Shown in pieces: positions 7,114 through 14,643 of a stretch of DNA of 22,665 nt. The stretch is from assembly GCA_023417285.1 (NCBI GenBank), contig JAEZFR010000361.1, positions 1-22,665 of the forward strand. Reading direction: 5' to 3'. The notes below the pieces were generated by a model. That model did not search any database and was not told the DNA's origin. It saw nothing but the letters and a program-made list of their open reading frames with translations. Made by a program: the position numbers and the translations under genes. How positions within the stretch are numbered: the first letter of the stretch is position 1; every line of letters starts with the position of its first letter. The DNA is from Bacillota bacterium (GTDB taxonomy: Bacteria > Bacillota > Clostridia > Acetivibrionales > DSM-1351).

Positions 7114-8526
7114 TTACTTCGCAAAATATTTTGAAAGCACCTGGGATGTAATTCGTGCTGCAGCAGTCCCACCATATCCGCCCTCTTCAACGAGAACAGC
7201 AATCGCTACCTGTGGATTATCATATGGTGCAAACCCTATAAACCAGCTGTGTGGCGTTTTGGACTCGATATGCTGGGCTGTACCGGTCTTCCCACACACT
7301 GAAACTCCTTTTACCTGTGCGCGAGTACCTGTTCCCTTTGAAACTACGTCCTTCATATAAAGCTTTATTTTTTCTATATTCTCAGCATTAGAAATAGTTG
7401 CTATATCATCTGGCTTAAAGCTTTTAATAGTGTTTTGATTATAATCTTTAACCTTTGATACCAGTGACGGCTTCATCATTATGCCATCGTTTGCAACTGC
7501 CTGTGCTACAAGCGCCATCTGAATAGGTGTTGCCAGAATTTCAGCCTGTCCTATTCCTGTCTGAGCCAGATTTCCCTTTTCATTTGAAGAATAGTCTGGA
7601 AAGCTACTTGTATCAATAATTATTCCATCTGAAGGTATATTATTATTAAACAGGAAATCCTGTGCTGTATCGAAAAGGTCATTATTAAGCCTGATTCCAA
7701 GCTCTCCAAAGTACACATTACTTGAGCGGACCATTGCATCGTGTAACTTTATCTTCCCCATAACCTTATTATTATCATTTGAAAGGGTATATCCCCCACC
7801 CAGATCAATCTTTCCCTTATCCTCATATACTTCACTTTCGATTCCCGGTATGTTGTCGAGAGCACTAACACCTGTAACTACTTTAAATGTAGAACCCGGC
7901 GGGTACATTCCGGATACAGCTCTGTTTAAAAGTGGAATGTCTTTATCCTTAGTGAGAGCGTCCCAGTTTTGAGATAGCTTATTCGGGTCAAAGGATGGCC
8001 TAGAAACTAATGCAAGAATCTCCGAAGTCTTTGCATTGAGCACTACTACTGCTCCATTTTTATCACCTATTGCATCGTAAGCCGTTTTTTGCAAATTGTA
8101 GTCTAATGTTGTATAAACATCATCACCCTTTTTGTTGGTTGACTTAAAACCATTTGCAAGCCATGCTCCAAAGGATGTAGAAATATTTGAAGAAAGTCTC
8201 TGATCATATAGATTTTCCAGCCCTGTTATTCCAAATCTTTCGTCAAAGTACCCCAAGGCATGCGCTGTAGCTGCTCCGCCCTTGTATACCCTCTTGTATT
8301 TTCCATTGTCAGCCTTCTCACTTACAGATAAAGCTTTACCATTACGGTCAAATATAGTTCCTCTTTCTACCTGGTTTCTTATATCCCAAAGTCTCTTATT
8401 GTCTGTATTAGTAACAATTTGAGGTCCTTTTACAAGGGTAAAATAGGATAGGTATCCCATCAACAGTAAGAAAACTGCAAGAAATACAATCATTACACGT
8501 TTAATGTTTGCTGTGAGTTTATCCAT
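7114..8526 (-). CDS. Class B penicillin-binding protein (PbpA/FtsI-type transpeptidase)
   Basis: A 470-residue membrane-anchored D,D-transpeptidase that cross-links peptidoglycan. The single N-terminal anchor (residues ~9-30) is followed by a short dimerisation domain containing ERGTIFDRNG, as in PBP2/FtsI proteins. The transpeptidase domain (~155-465) has all three active-site motifs: STFK at 212-215, SSN at 268-270 and KTGT at 413-416. At 470 residues it is shorter than PBP2 or FtsI (~600) and matches the compact PbpA type found beside rodA/ftsW and FHA genes. Its ATG follows the FtsW stop with no gap (TAAATG) and uses an RBS (GAGGGG) inside the ftsW 3' end, so the two are translationally coupled. 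It is the natural transpeptidase partner for the SEDS glycosyltransferase upstream. Confidence 0.95.
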   Translation of the reverse strand: MDKLTANIKRVMIVFLAVFLLLMGYLSYFTLVKGPQIVTNTDNKRLWDIRNQVERGTIFDRNGKALSVSEKADNGKYKRVYKGGAATAHALGYFDERFGITGLENLYDQRLSSNISTSFGAWLANGFKSTNKKGDDVYTTLDYNLQKTAYDAIGDKNGAVVVLNAKTSEILALVSRPSFDPNKLSQNWDALTKDKDIPLLNRAVSGMYPPGSTFKVVTGVSALDNIPGIESEVYEDKGKIDLGGGYTLSNDNNKVMGKIKLHDAMVRSSNVYFGELGIRLNNDLFDTAQDFLFNNNIPSDGIIIDTSSFPDYSSNEKGNLAQTGIGQAEILATPIQMALVAQAVANDGIMMKPSLVSKVKDYNQNTIKSFKPDDIATISNAENIEKIKLYMKDVVSKGTGTRAQVKGVSVCGKTGTAQHIESKTPHSWFIGFAPYDNPQVAIAVLVEEGGYGGTAAARITSQVLSKYFAK

Positions 8527-9762
8527 TTAGTCCCCTCTCTTGAATAATTTTGGTTCACTTATATCTCTTTCACCCTCAGATACCTTGAAAATAATACTTA
8601 TTGCAAGGTAGCAAATAAGCATGGAGGTACCTCCATAGCTTACGAATGGTAATGTTATACCTGTAAGCGGCAAAAAGCCTGTTACCCCACCGACAATTAC
8701 AAGTGTCTGTGTTGCAAGCATTACGCTTAAGCCTGCTGTCAGTAGTTTTGTGAAGTTGTTATTTGCTAATATAGAGCTTCTTATGCACCTGTAGAACAAA
8801 ATAAAGTTCAGTATAAGTATTGCAAACCCCATAAACAGCCCCATTTCTTCACATATGACTGAAAAAATAAAGTCTGATTGATTTACAGCTACATATTCAG
8901 GATGTCCGAAGCCCAAGCCCGTACCAAACATACCTCCTGTAGCTATTGCATACATGGATTGAACCACTTGATAGCTCTCATTGTAGATGTATGGCCATGG
9001 GTCTAGCCAAATAACGAATCTCTGCCTGACATGAGAAAAGATGGCAGCGCTTGCTGTTCCGCCGAAGATAAAAAGGCCAAGTGCTATAATAACATATAGT
9101 CTTTTTGAAGTAGCGAGATAAACCAGAGTTACCGATATTGCAAATATCATTAACGCAGTACCCAAATCCCTCTGCAGCATCATAAAACCTAGTGAAATAA
9201 CAACTACTATCCCCGGTTCCATCAGCTTTTTGAAGGAATGTCCCTGGGATAGCGCACTAGCTAGATATAGTATAAGAAAAATTTTCCCGAATTCAGAGGG
9301 TTGAAAGCTGGCTGGCCCTATCAGAATCCAGTTTTTTGCTCCATAAATCTCAGTCCCAAAAAAGGTAGCAAGTCCCATAAAAAATATGGTAGCCGTCAAA
9401 AACAGGTATCTGAGCCTTGCAATACCAACCAGTCCCTTTTTGAAAAATATAACAATTACCAAAAAGGCTGTAATACCAATCAAGAGCCATATCCCCTGCT
9501 TAATTCCGGAAGCCTTTTCAAGTCTGGTAAGCATGATAAGTCCAATAGAAGACAGAAGTATTACAACCAAAAAAATAACCCTGTCTCCTGATGGATAATA
9601 CCTTTTCAGCAGCCAGGTACTTATTATACTGACTACTATAAGACAAATACCTGTCAAAACAGGCATTATCTCAAAGTCTCCACTTATTACTGACACACTT
9701 GCAAATCCCGTTAATATAAATAGATATATTGTAAATTGAAGCCATCTGAGTTTTTTACTCAT
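8527..9762 (-). CDS. FtsW/RodA/SpoVE-family (SEDS) peptidoglycan glycosyltransferase
   Basis: A 411-residue polytopic protein with about ten membrane helices. SEDS proteins polymerise lipid II into glycan strands together with a class B PBP. Family motifs are complete: KNWILIGPASFQPSEFGK (144-160), QRDLGTAL (197-204), LDPWPY (253-258), the extracytoplasmic SDFIFSVICEEMG with the catalytic-type Asp297, and PFVSYGGTS near the C-terminus. The start ATG is preceded by GGGAAGG about ten nt upstream. It lies second in the FHA-SEDS-PBP operon and abuts the PBP gene. Whether it serves division, elongation or sporulation cannot be told from sequence; the FHA/PbpA neighbours point to the RodA-PbpA-type growth pair rather than a canonical dcw-cluster FtsW. 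Confidence 0.94.
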   Translation of the reverse strand: MSKKLRWLQFTIYLFILTGFASVSVISGDFEIMPVLTGICLIVVSIISTWLLKRYYPSGDRVIFLVVILLSSIGLIMLTRLEKASGIKQGIWLLIGITAFLVIVIFFKKGLVGIARLRYLFLTATIFFMGLATFFGTEIYGAKNWILIGPASFQPSEFGKIFLILYLASALSQGHSFKKLMEPGIVVVISLGFMMLQRDLGTALMIFAISVTLVYLATSKRLYVIIALGLFIFGGTASAAIFSHVRQRFVIWLDPWPYIYNESYQVVQSMYAIATGGMFGTGLGFGHPEYVAVNQSDFIFSVICEEMGLFMGFAILILNFILFYRCIRSSILANNNFTKLLTAGLSVMLATQTLVIVGGVTGFLPLTGITLPFVSYGGTSMLICYLAISIIFKVSEGERDISEPKLFKRGD

Positions 9763-9783
9763 TATATAAAACCTTCCCTGCTC

Positions 9784-9930
9784 AACTATAGTAACCGATG
9801 CATTTAAACATTAGTCGACTGCATAACCGCTGTACTAAAACCCTTCAACGTACCACAGTAACCGCTGTATTGAAACCTCAGTCGACTACATAACCGCTGC
9901 ATTGAAACATTAATCGACTACAGTGAATGC
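9784..9930. repeat. Imperfect ~32-bp tandem repeat overlapping the 3' end of the FHA gene
   Basis: On the plus strand the core AACCGCTG..TTGAAAC recurs with starts at 9793, 9824, 9860, 9892 and a diverged copy near 9924, i.e. spacings 31, 36, 32 and 32. Read on the minus strand, the first unit is the last codons of the FHA gene (ACTGTAGTCGATTAA). The next ones repeat this as GTAGTCGACTGA, GTGGTACGTTGA, GCAGTCGACTAA and TATAGTTGAG, most with a stop codon at the equivalent place. It fills almost the whole gap between the FHA and ftsW genes, so it is transcribed in that operon. Confidence 0.8.
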
Positions 9931-10338
9931 CGTATTTGATATTCTAATCTCATCACCCGGTTGAAGTATTCTTTTGTTAACAATAACACCATTTACATAT
10001 GTTCCATTTGTTGAATTCAAATCCTCCAAAGTATAACGTCCGTCCGAGTAAGTAATGCGGGCATGGAAGGACGATACCGAAGAAGCAGGCAAAACAAGAT
10101 TGTTTTGAGGACTACGCCCGATAGTAATCTTATTTGATATGGGAATTTCATTGCCTTCTTGAAAACCTGCATTATCAGCACTATACAGAACCTTAATGCT
10201 CCAGCCAAGATTACCAGCATTGCCAGGGGTACTCTTTTTGACCTCTCTTGACATTATCCTGAGTACCTGCACAATGATAACAAAAATTATTATTATTATT
10301 AAAAACTTAAAAACCTGACTAAGAAAGCTTAAATCCAT
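9910..10338 (-). CDS. Membrane-anchored FHA-domain protein
   Basis: A 142-residue protein with one N-terminal membrane helix (residues ~10-28, Ile-rich) and a cytoplasmic C-terminal forkhead-associated domain (~50-142). FHA domains bind phosphothreonine peptides; the key residues are present: GRS at 74-76, SSFH at 89-92, and NSTNGTYVNG at 108-117. It is the first gene of an operon with SEDS and class B PBP genes, the arrangement known from actinobacterial fhaB-rodA-pbpA loci, where FHA proteins connect Ser/Thr kinase signalling to wall synthesis. No kinase or phosphatase gene is in this window, so the kinase would be encoded elsewhere. The RBS is AAGAGG six nt before the ATG, with a near copy ten nt further upstream. 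Confidence 0.93.
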   Translation of the reverse strand: MDLSFLSQVFKFLIIIIIFVIIVQVLRIMSREVKKSTPGNAGNLGWSIKVLYSADNAGFQEGNEIPISNKITIGRSPQNNLVLPASSVSSFHARITYSDGRYTLEDLNSTNGTYVNGVIVNKRILQPGDEIRISNTAFTVVD

Positions 10339-10354
10339 ATATACCTCTTAATAC

Positions 10355-10400
10355 CTCTTTTGATTAAATTCGTCCGTCTCTTTTGATTAAAATCATCTTT
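10355..10400. repeat. Two 23-bp direct repeats in the FHA-operon leader
   Basis: CTCTTTTGATTAAA begins units at 10355-10377 and 10378-10400, and a shorter copy (ACCTCTTAAT/ACCTCTTTTGAT) precedes them. On the minus strand these lie between the promoter at 10408-10435 and the FHA start, so the leader RNA contains two or three AAGAGG-like sequences, only the last of which is placed to act as RBS. Confidence 0.6.
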
Positions 10401-10407
10401 TAGCCTA

Positions 10408-10435
10408 ATTATAACAAAAAACAATTATTAGACAA
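10408..10435 (-). promoter_or_regulatory. Sigma-A promoter of the FHA-SEDS-PBP operon
   Basis: On the minus strand TTGTCT (10430-10435) is followed after 16 nt by a perfect TATAAT (10408-10413). Transcription would start near 10401, about 60 nt before the FHA ATG. It sits immediately after the stop codon of the DHHW gene. Confidence 0.7.
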
Positions 10436-10438
10436 AGC

Positions 10439-11545
10439 TTATTTCAAAAGTGAGAATGATGTCTCCTTTGCAAAGTTCTGTACATTATATAGGAATAGTA
10501 CATCTTTTACCCCATATGTGTTGGCAAAGTCTGATATAGAAAGGTTCAAAAATCTCAGGTCCATTACATATATTTCTTCATAATGGTTTGCCAAAAAAGG
10601 AATAAAGCAGTTTGCATAGGAATCCTTTATAACCATCAGCTTCTTGCCATTTTTTATAGAAGTACTAATCTTAATAGCAGGATGGTTATTATCTAAAAAT
10701 ACACTGTATTTATCCTTCTTTTCTAAGTGAGACTTCTCATACATAGTATTTGTAGTTTTATTTTCTGCGATATACTCTACGGTAACAGCATTTTCTTTCT
10801 TCGGATAAAATATGCTTAACGCATCGGGTGCAGCAAATGTAAAGTTACCCTTTGAAAACAGCGAGCCGTAGAATTCCTTAGTTTCTTCTACTATGTCAAA
10901 ACCGCTGATATCCAATGGCTCAATACCGCTATTTAGGCAGTACTGCTGGTATGCGTAGTAGGCACCAAGCGTTGTCCAGTGGTGGTCCGTCTTGTAAAAA
11001 ATATACTCATTCTCTGCTTCCTTAAGAGCAGGAAATACGTTTACAAAGTTAATATTGTCCTCTAGGTAAGCTCGTGCATTATTAATGTAATCATTTTCAT
11101 CGTACGGTGTCGCAAAGAGAGGAAGCTTCTCTTCTAGTACTTTTGTTGCTGTTGGCACTAGCATAAAGCTAACATTAAAATTCCTTGAAAACTTATTGAT
11201 ATATCCGATATTTCTTTTTAGAAGCTCTAAGTCCGGAGTTTCAAACTTTTGCAGCAAGTACCCATCCGAGCCTATATAGACACCATTACTATCTTTTTTC
11301 AGAAGTAGTATTTCGCTTGCTGTTTTAACTGCAATGAATTGGTCTCTGAAAGGAAATTGATCCGAAACATATTCCTCAAAACCCTTGGCAAACTTGCCAG
11401 ACTTAATATTTTCAGTGTTGAACTTAGGCTTTTGAGCAAGTGTACGATTCTCCAGCTCTGAGAACACCTTATCTGGTATAAGGAAAATTAAAATACCCAT
11501 TGCAAATAAATATATAACAAATGATATAGATAATACCTTTTTCAA
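10439..11545 (-). CDS. DHHW-family (AlgX/AlgJ-like) acetylation protein
   Basis: A 368-residue membrane-anchored extracytoplasmic protein starting MKKVLSISFVIYLFAMG, with a signal-anchor at ~4-25. I prefer the TTG at 11545, eight nt after AAGGGG, over the in-frame GTG at 11554, which overlaps that RBS. The diagnostic motif DHHW is at 187-190 (YKTDHHWTTLGAYYAY) and a probable nucleophile block VIKDSYANCF at ~306-314, giving the Asp-His-Ser set of the SGNH-like AlgX/AlgJ/DltD group. These proteins take acetyl groups delivered across the membrane by an MBOAT partner and put them on a polysaccharide. The MBOAT gene directly upstream ends three nt before the GTG, so the pair is coupled. The acceptor polymer (exopolysaccharide or wall glycan) is not identifiable here. 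Confidence 0.9.
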   Translation of the reverse strand: MKKVLSISFVIYLFAMGILIFLIPDKVFSELENRTLAQKPKFNTENIKSGKFAKGFEEYVSDQFPFRDQFIAVKTASEILLLKKDSNGVYIGSDGYLLQKFETPDLELLKRNIGYINKFSRNFNVSFMLVPTATKVLEEKLPLFATPYDENDYINNARAYLEDNINFVNVFPALKEAENEYIFYKTDHHWTTLGAYYAYQQYCLNSGIEPLDISGFDIVEETKEFYGSLFSKGNFTFAAPDALSIFYPKKENAVTVEYIAENKTTNTMYEKSHLEKKDKYSVFLDNNHPAIKISTSIKNGKKLMVIKDSYANCFIPFLANHYEEIYVMDLRFLNLSISDFANTYGVKDVLFLYNVQNFAKETSFSLLK

Positions 11546-11557
11546 ACTATTCACCCC

Positions 11558-12943
11558 TTAGAATCTAAAATACAGGAATGGATTAAATGTTGAATCCACC
11601 AAATATGCAGTACTCAAGAATAGTACTGCCATATAGAATACATATAGAACCCATTTATTTATTTTTCCCTTCATCCTATCCATTAATGGCGTGGCAAATA
11701 AAACAGCAATAATAAATAGCACCAAATAGTTCAGTATGAGGTATAGCGTATTATTATTAATTAATGCAGTGCCTCCCAATCCAAACATAGTCCCCAGATA
11801 TTGACCTATGAGGTCCATTTTTTCAAGTGAAAAGAACACCCAGCTTATCAGCACTGCTACAATTAAATAAATTCTGGAAACAAATGTCGGAAGCCTTTCA
11901 AAAAGCCTCATGAGAAAAGATTTTTCCAAAATTAACAATACCGAAAAGTATAGCCCCCAGATGATAAAATTCCAACCTGCACCATGCCAGAAGCCTGTTA
12001 GGAACCACACTACAAATAAATTCATGTATAGCCGGATACTGCCTACACGATTGCCTCCTAATGGAATATATACATACTCTCTAAACCAGCTTCCAAGAGT
12101 AATATGCCACCTTCTCCAGAATTCAGTTATACTCCTAGATATATATGGGTAATTGAAATTTTCCGGGAATTCAAAGCCAAGCATTTTTCCCAATCCTATA
12201 GCCATGTCGGAATAACCGCTAAAATCAAAATATAGCTGTAGTGCAAAGGCCATTATGCCCAACCATGAACCCACAAGTGTAAGCTCGCTTTGAGGGAGTG
12301 CCTTGACATTTTCCCACAGAAGGCCAATGTTGTTCGCTATAAGCACCTTTTTACCAAGTCCCTCTACAAACCTCATGGTACCTTCGCCAAACTTATCCCA
12401 GCTAATCATTCTGTGGTTTATCTCTTTTTCAACGTGAGAATAGGTTACGATGGGGCCGGCAATTAGCTGTGGAAACATAGAAATATATGCCCCAAATGAT
12501 ATAATGTTCTTCTGTACACCTATTTTCCCCCTATATAAATCTATGGTATATGACATTGTCTGAAAGGTATAAAAAGAGATACCTATTGGCAGGGCAATAT
12601 TTAAAAGGCCAATTGATGCTCCAAATAGACCATTTATGTTTGAAATAAAGAAGTCTGTATATTTAAAGAACCCAAGCAAAGATAGATTGACCACAACAGA
12701 GGTTATCAAAAATATCCTGGCAATCGACCTCTTTTCCCGAAATCTATGAATAAACAACCCAATAATATAATCAAATACCGTTGAAAACAGCATTATAAAT
12801 ATATATATGGGTTCTCCCCAAGCATAAAATATAAGACTGGCAATGAGTAGTACCAGATTTCTGATGCCTTTTGGAGCTACATAATAAATCACAAAAAATA
12901 TTGGTAAAAAAATAAACATAAATAATAAACTACTAAATACCAT
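11558..12943 (-). CDS. MBOAT-family O-acyltransferase (AlgI/PatA-like)
   Basis: A 461-residue polytopic membrane protein of the MBOAT family that moves acyl (usually acetyl) groups across the membrane for O-acetylation of extracellular glycans. Family landmarks are YFDFSGYSDMAIGLGKMLG (~238-256), FPENFNYPY, FWRRWHITLGSWFREYVYIPLGGN (~275-298) and the conserved active-site histidine in FWHGAGWNFIIWG (His320). The length is typical of AlgI. The start ATG has GGAAGA a few nt upstream. It is followed directly by the DHHW gene, the classic AlgI plus AlgX/J-like pairing, and preceded by a DUF4358 lipoprotein gene separated by a terminator. Confidence 0.95.
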   Translation of the reverse strand: MVFSSLLFMFIFLPIFFVIYYVAPKGIRNLVLLIASLIFYAWGEPIYIFIMLFSTVFDYIIGLFIHRFREKRSIARIFLITSVVVNLSLLGFFKYTDFFISNINGLFGASIGLLNIALPIGISFYTFQTMSYTIDLYRGKIGVQKNIISFGAYISMFPQLIAGPIVTYSHVEKEINHRMISWDKFGEGTMRFVEGLGKKVLIANNIGLLWENVKALPQSELTLVGSWLGIMAFALQLYFDFSGYSDMAIGLGKMLGFEFPENFNYPYISRSITEFWRRWHITLGSWFREYVYIPLGGNRVGSIRLYMNLFVVWFLTGFWHGAGWNFIIWGLYFSVLLILEKSFLMRLFERLPTFVSRIYLIVAVLISWVFFSLEKMDLIGQYLGTMFGLGGTALINNNTLYLILNYLVLFIIAVLFATPLMDRMKGKINKWVLYVFYMAVLFLSTAYLVDSTFNPFLYFRF

Positions 12944-13027
12944 CTAATTCTTCCTCTCTAGAAATTGACAAAGCTAAAACCGAATAAGGCTATGCTTATA
13001 TATTCTAAAAATGAACATATTATTGTA

Positions 13028-13059
13028 AAGCCTCGGCAAGCTGATACTTCCCGAGGCTT
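13028..13059 (-). terminator. Intrinsic terminator after the DUF4358 lipoprotein gene
   Basis: AAGCCTCGG (13028-13036) pairs perfectly with CCGAGGCTT (13051-13059), with further AAG/CTT pairing across one mismatch inside. On the minus strand it is followed by TTTACAATAAT. It lies 32 nt after the lipoprotein stop and before the MBOAT gene. Confidence 0.75.
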
Positions 13060-13091
13060 CTAGTTCATACTATTATTTATTATAATTTGTC

Positions 13092-13910
13092 TTATTTAAT
13101 TAAATTATTAAAATTCTTTACTATTGCTTCAGCATTGTCAGTTATCATCAGTATTGCATAGTTACCTTTTGAAACAATTTTTCTGTTTGCAGCATAATCC
13201 TTTTCTGCAGGATACCATGCTTCTTGCTCCTCAATTACTTCGCCTCTCTTATTCAGAGCATCAACTATTTTTGAAACATCATTTGCATTTTTAACTTTGA
13301 ATACTGCATATTCCAATGAAGCTACTGCGCTCATCATTGGCTTTTTAACAACATAGCTGTCCAATAACGAAGCATCCAATCCATATTTGTCCTTAAACAT
13401 ATCTGCATCCATGTCTAAGAGTTTTGGAGTTTCTATTCCTGATAAAATCTTATCAAATACCTCAGAAGCTGAAAGCTCAGTTGTAGCTGGCTTTTCAACA
13501 GACGGCTCAGACGGCTTTGTACTTGGCTCCGCTGGCTTTGTTTCAGTTGGCTTTGATGTACTTGGTGTTGATGCATCTCCAGGCTTTGAGGTGCTTGGTG
13601 TTGAAACACTAGGCTTTGATACACTTGGATTTGATGCACTTGGCTTGGACTGTGAATCTTCTGCCGGTTTCTGTTCTGAAGACTGTGTTGATTCATTCTC
13701 TTCTGCTGTAGAACTTTCCGCAGCCTCTGTTTTTGTGGATTCTGTCGCTGAGTTATTAGAGTCACCAGCTGTACCTGAGTCACCTGTCACAGTTGATTGT
13801 GTAGTCGTTGTATTTTGCGCTATATCTCCGTTAGCCTCATTATTTCCGCAGCCCGTCATAGAAAAAGCTATCATTGCGCTTAGTGCCATGCAAATAATCT
13901 TTGTTTTCAT
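13092..13910 (-). CDS. DUF4358 lipoprotein with a Ser/Thr/Pro-rich linker
   Basis: A 272-residue exported lipoprotein. The signal peptide ends in a lipobox SMTGC with the lipidated Cys21. Residues ~25-150 are a low-complexity linker rich in Ser, Thr, Pro, Glu and Lys, with degenerate repeats around KPSVSTPSTSKP, typical of wall-spanning spacers. Residues ~152-272 form a DUF4358 domain (SASEVFDKIL, MDADMFKDKYGLD, SLEYAVFKVKNANDVSKI, GNYAILMITDNAEAI). Its function is not known. In my recollection DUF4358 genes are often found beside MBOAT and DHHW genes in Clostridia, as here, which suggests a role in polymer acetylation or sensing; that is inference. AGGGGGA precedes the ATG. A strong hairpin lies 60-95 nt upstream. 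Confidence 0.88.
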   Translation of the reverse strand: MKTKIICMALSAMIAFSMTGCGNNEANGDIAQNTTTTQSTVTGDSGTAGDSNNSATESTKTEAAESSTAEENESTQSSEQKPAEDSQSKPSASNPSVSKPSVSTPSTSKPGDASTPSTSKPTETKPAEPSTKPSEPSVEKPATTELSASEVFDKILSGIETPKLLDMDADMFKDKYGLDASLLDSYVVKKPMMSAVASLEYAVFKVKNANDVSKIVDALNKRGEVIEEQEAWYPAEKDYAANRKIVSKGNYAILMITDNAEAIVKNFNNLIK

Positions 13911-13970
13911 ATAATCCCCCTATTAATTACATCTGGTAAATTTGTCAGCTTGTATTGCCTTTGTTTAAAA

Positions 13971-14004
13971 CTATGCTATAGCTTTAATAAAAGCTATAGC
14001 ATAG
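13971..14004 (-). terminator. Perfect 15-bp hairpin upstream of the DUF4358 gene
   Basis: CTATGCTATAGCTTT (13971-13985) pairs perfectly with 13990-14004 around a 4-nt loop. On the minus strand it is followed by TTTTAAAC, so it can act as a weak terminator or a leader attenuator for the lipoprotein gene; on the plus strand no T tract follows. A second terminator already lies upstream (14178), so a simple ppnP terminator is less needed here. Confidence 0.5.
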
Positions 14005-14177
14005 CCAACAAATACTGTTTGACGTAAAATGTCGAAAAAAGTTCCAAAAATATTAATAAAATTTATTAGACTCTTAGGATAGGTTTAAAGGACGCTGGCT
14101 TACACTTTGTTCAAGCTACTATTGTCTTTACCTCTTAGAATCTCGCTTCATTCTCAACAGGCTAATGCCCATAAATA

Positions 14178-14201
14178 AAAACCACCCAAATAGGTGGTTT
14201 T
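14178..14201 (-). terminator. Intrinsic terminator after ppnP
   Basis: AAAACCACC (14178-14186) pairs with GGTGGTTTT (14193-14201) around CAAATA. On the minus strand the stem is followed by TTATTTATG after a run of T, the usual signature. It lies about 85 nt past the ppnP stop codon. Confidence 0.75.
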
Positions 14202-14284
14202 CTAATTAATCGAATCTTAATGTACTTAAGAATAATGTTTAATGAGAATAATTTTTAGTGTGCTTAAGGATAGATGTACTATAT

Positions 14285-14599
14285 TTATTTTATGTATGAA
14301 CAGCAGTAATCAGTCAGTTCAGATACTATCAGCTTAAAGCTAGAATTCGCCTTAACTTCAAAGCTCTGACCACCTTCTATATCAATCCACTCGTCCTGAT
14401 CAGGTAGTAAAACCTTGAGCTTTCCTCCCAATATCTCCATAATCTCCTTGTCGCCAGTACCAAACTCGTACTCACCCGGCATCATGATTCCAAGCGTCTT
14501 CTTTTCGCCATCAGGAAAAATAACTGTTCTGCTAGTAACCTTCCCATCAAAGTATACATTTGCCTTTTTTACCACTGTAACATTTTCAAAACTACTCAT
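14285..14599 (-). CDS. ppnP: Pyrimidine/purine nucleoside phosphorylase PpnP (cupin fold)
   Basis: A 104-residue single-domain cupin that cleaves a broad range of nucleosides with phosphate to base and ribose-1-phosphate. Compared with E. coli PpnP (YaiE, 94 residues) it keeps NVYFDGKVTSRTV, LGIMMPGEYEFGTGDKEIMEILGG, KVLLPD..EW, GQSFEV and the C-terminal LIVSELTDYCCSYI. I start at ATG 14599, which follows GGGGGACGGG; an ATG six codons earlier has no RBS. It lies 44 nt after the OFA transporter stop on the same strand and is closed by the terminator at 14178, so the two are likely one transcript. That makes salvage of an imported compound conceivable, but no substrate link is evident. Confidence 0.92.
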   Translation of the reverse strand: MSSFENVTVVKKANVYFDGKVTSRTVIFPDGEKKTLGIMMPGEYEFGTGDKEIMEILGGKLKVLLPDQDEWIDIEGGQSFEVKANSSFKLIVSELTDYCCSYIK

Positions 14600-14643
14600 T
14601 TTTAACCCGTCCCCCATTTTTAATATATCTGGATTTTCTTGCC

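Larger units (their letters stand above)
13911..14284. other. 374-bp intergenic region with two hairpins
   Basis: No coding potential is visible on either strand. The region holds a perfect 15-bp hairpin (13971-14004) and a terminator (14178-14201), listed separately. Between them lies an unstructured stretch. Just after the ppnP stop (14216-14280) there is a loosely repetitive AT-rich stretch in which ACTTAAGAATA and GCTTAAGGATA recur about 40 nt apart. It should contain the promoter of the DUF4358 gene, but I could not find convincing boxes. Confidence 0.6.

Noticed and set aside
11546..11554. GTG 11554 as start of the DHHW protein
   Set aside because: The GTG overlaps the AAGGGG that must serve as RBS; TTG 11545 has correct spacing.
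13387..13914. 175-codon plus-strand open frame
   Set aside because: It is antisense to the DUF4358 lipoprotein. Its Ser/Val/Gly-rich peptide is only the mirror of the repetitive linker; there is no family match.
14216..14280. Another tandem array founded on a gene end, after ppnP
   Set aside because: ACTTAAGAATA and GCTTAAGGATA recur ~40 nt apart, but the rest does not align convincingly and the sequence is too AT-rich to rule out chance.
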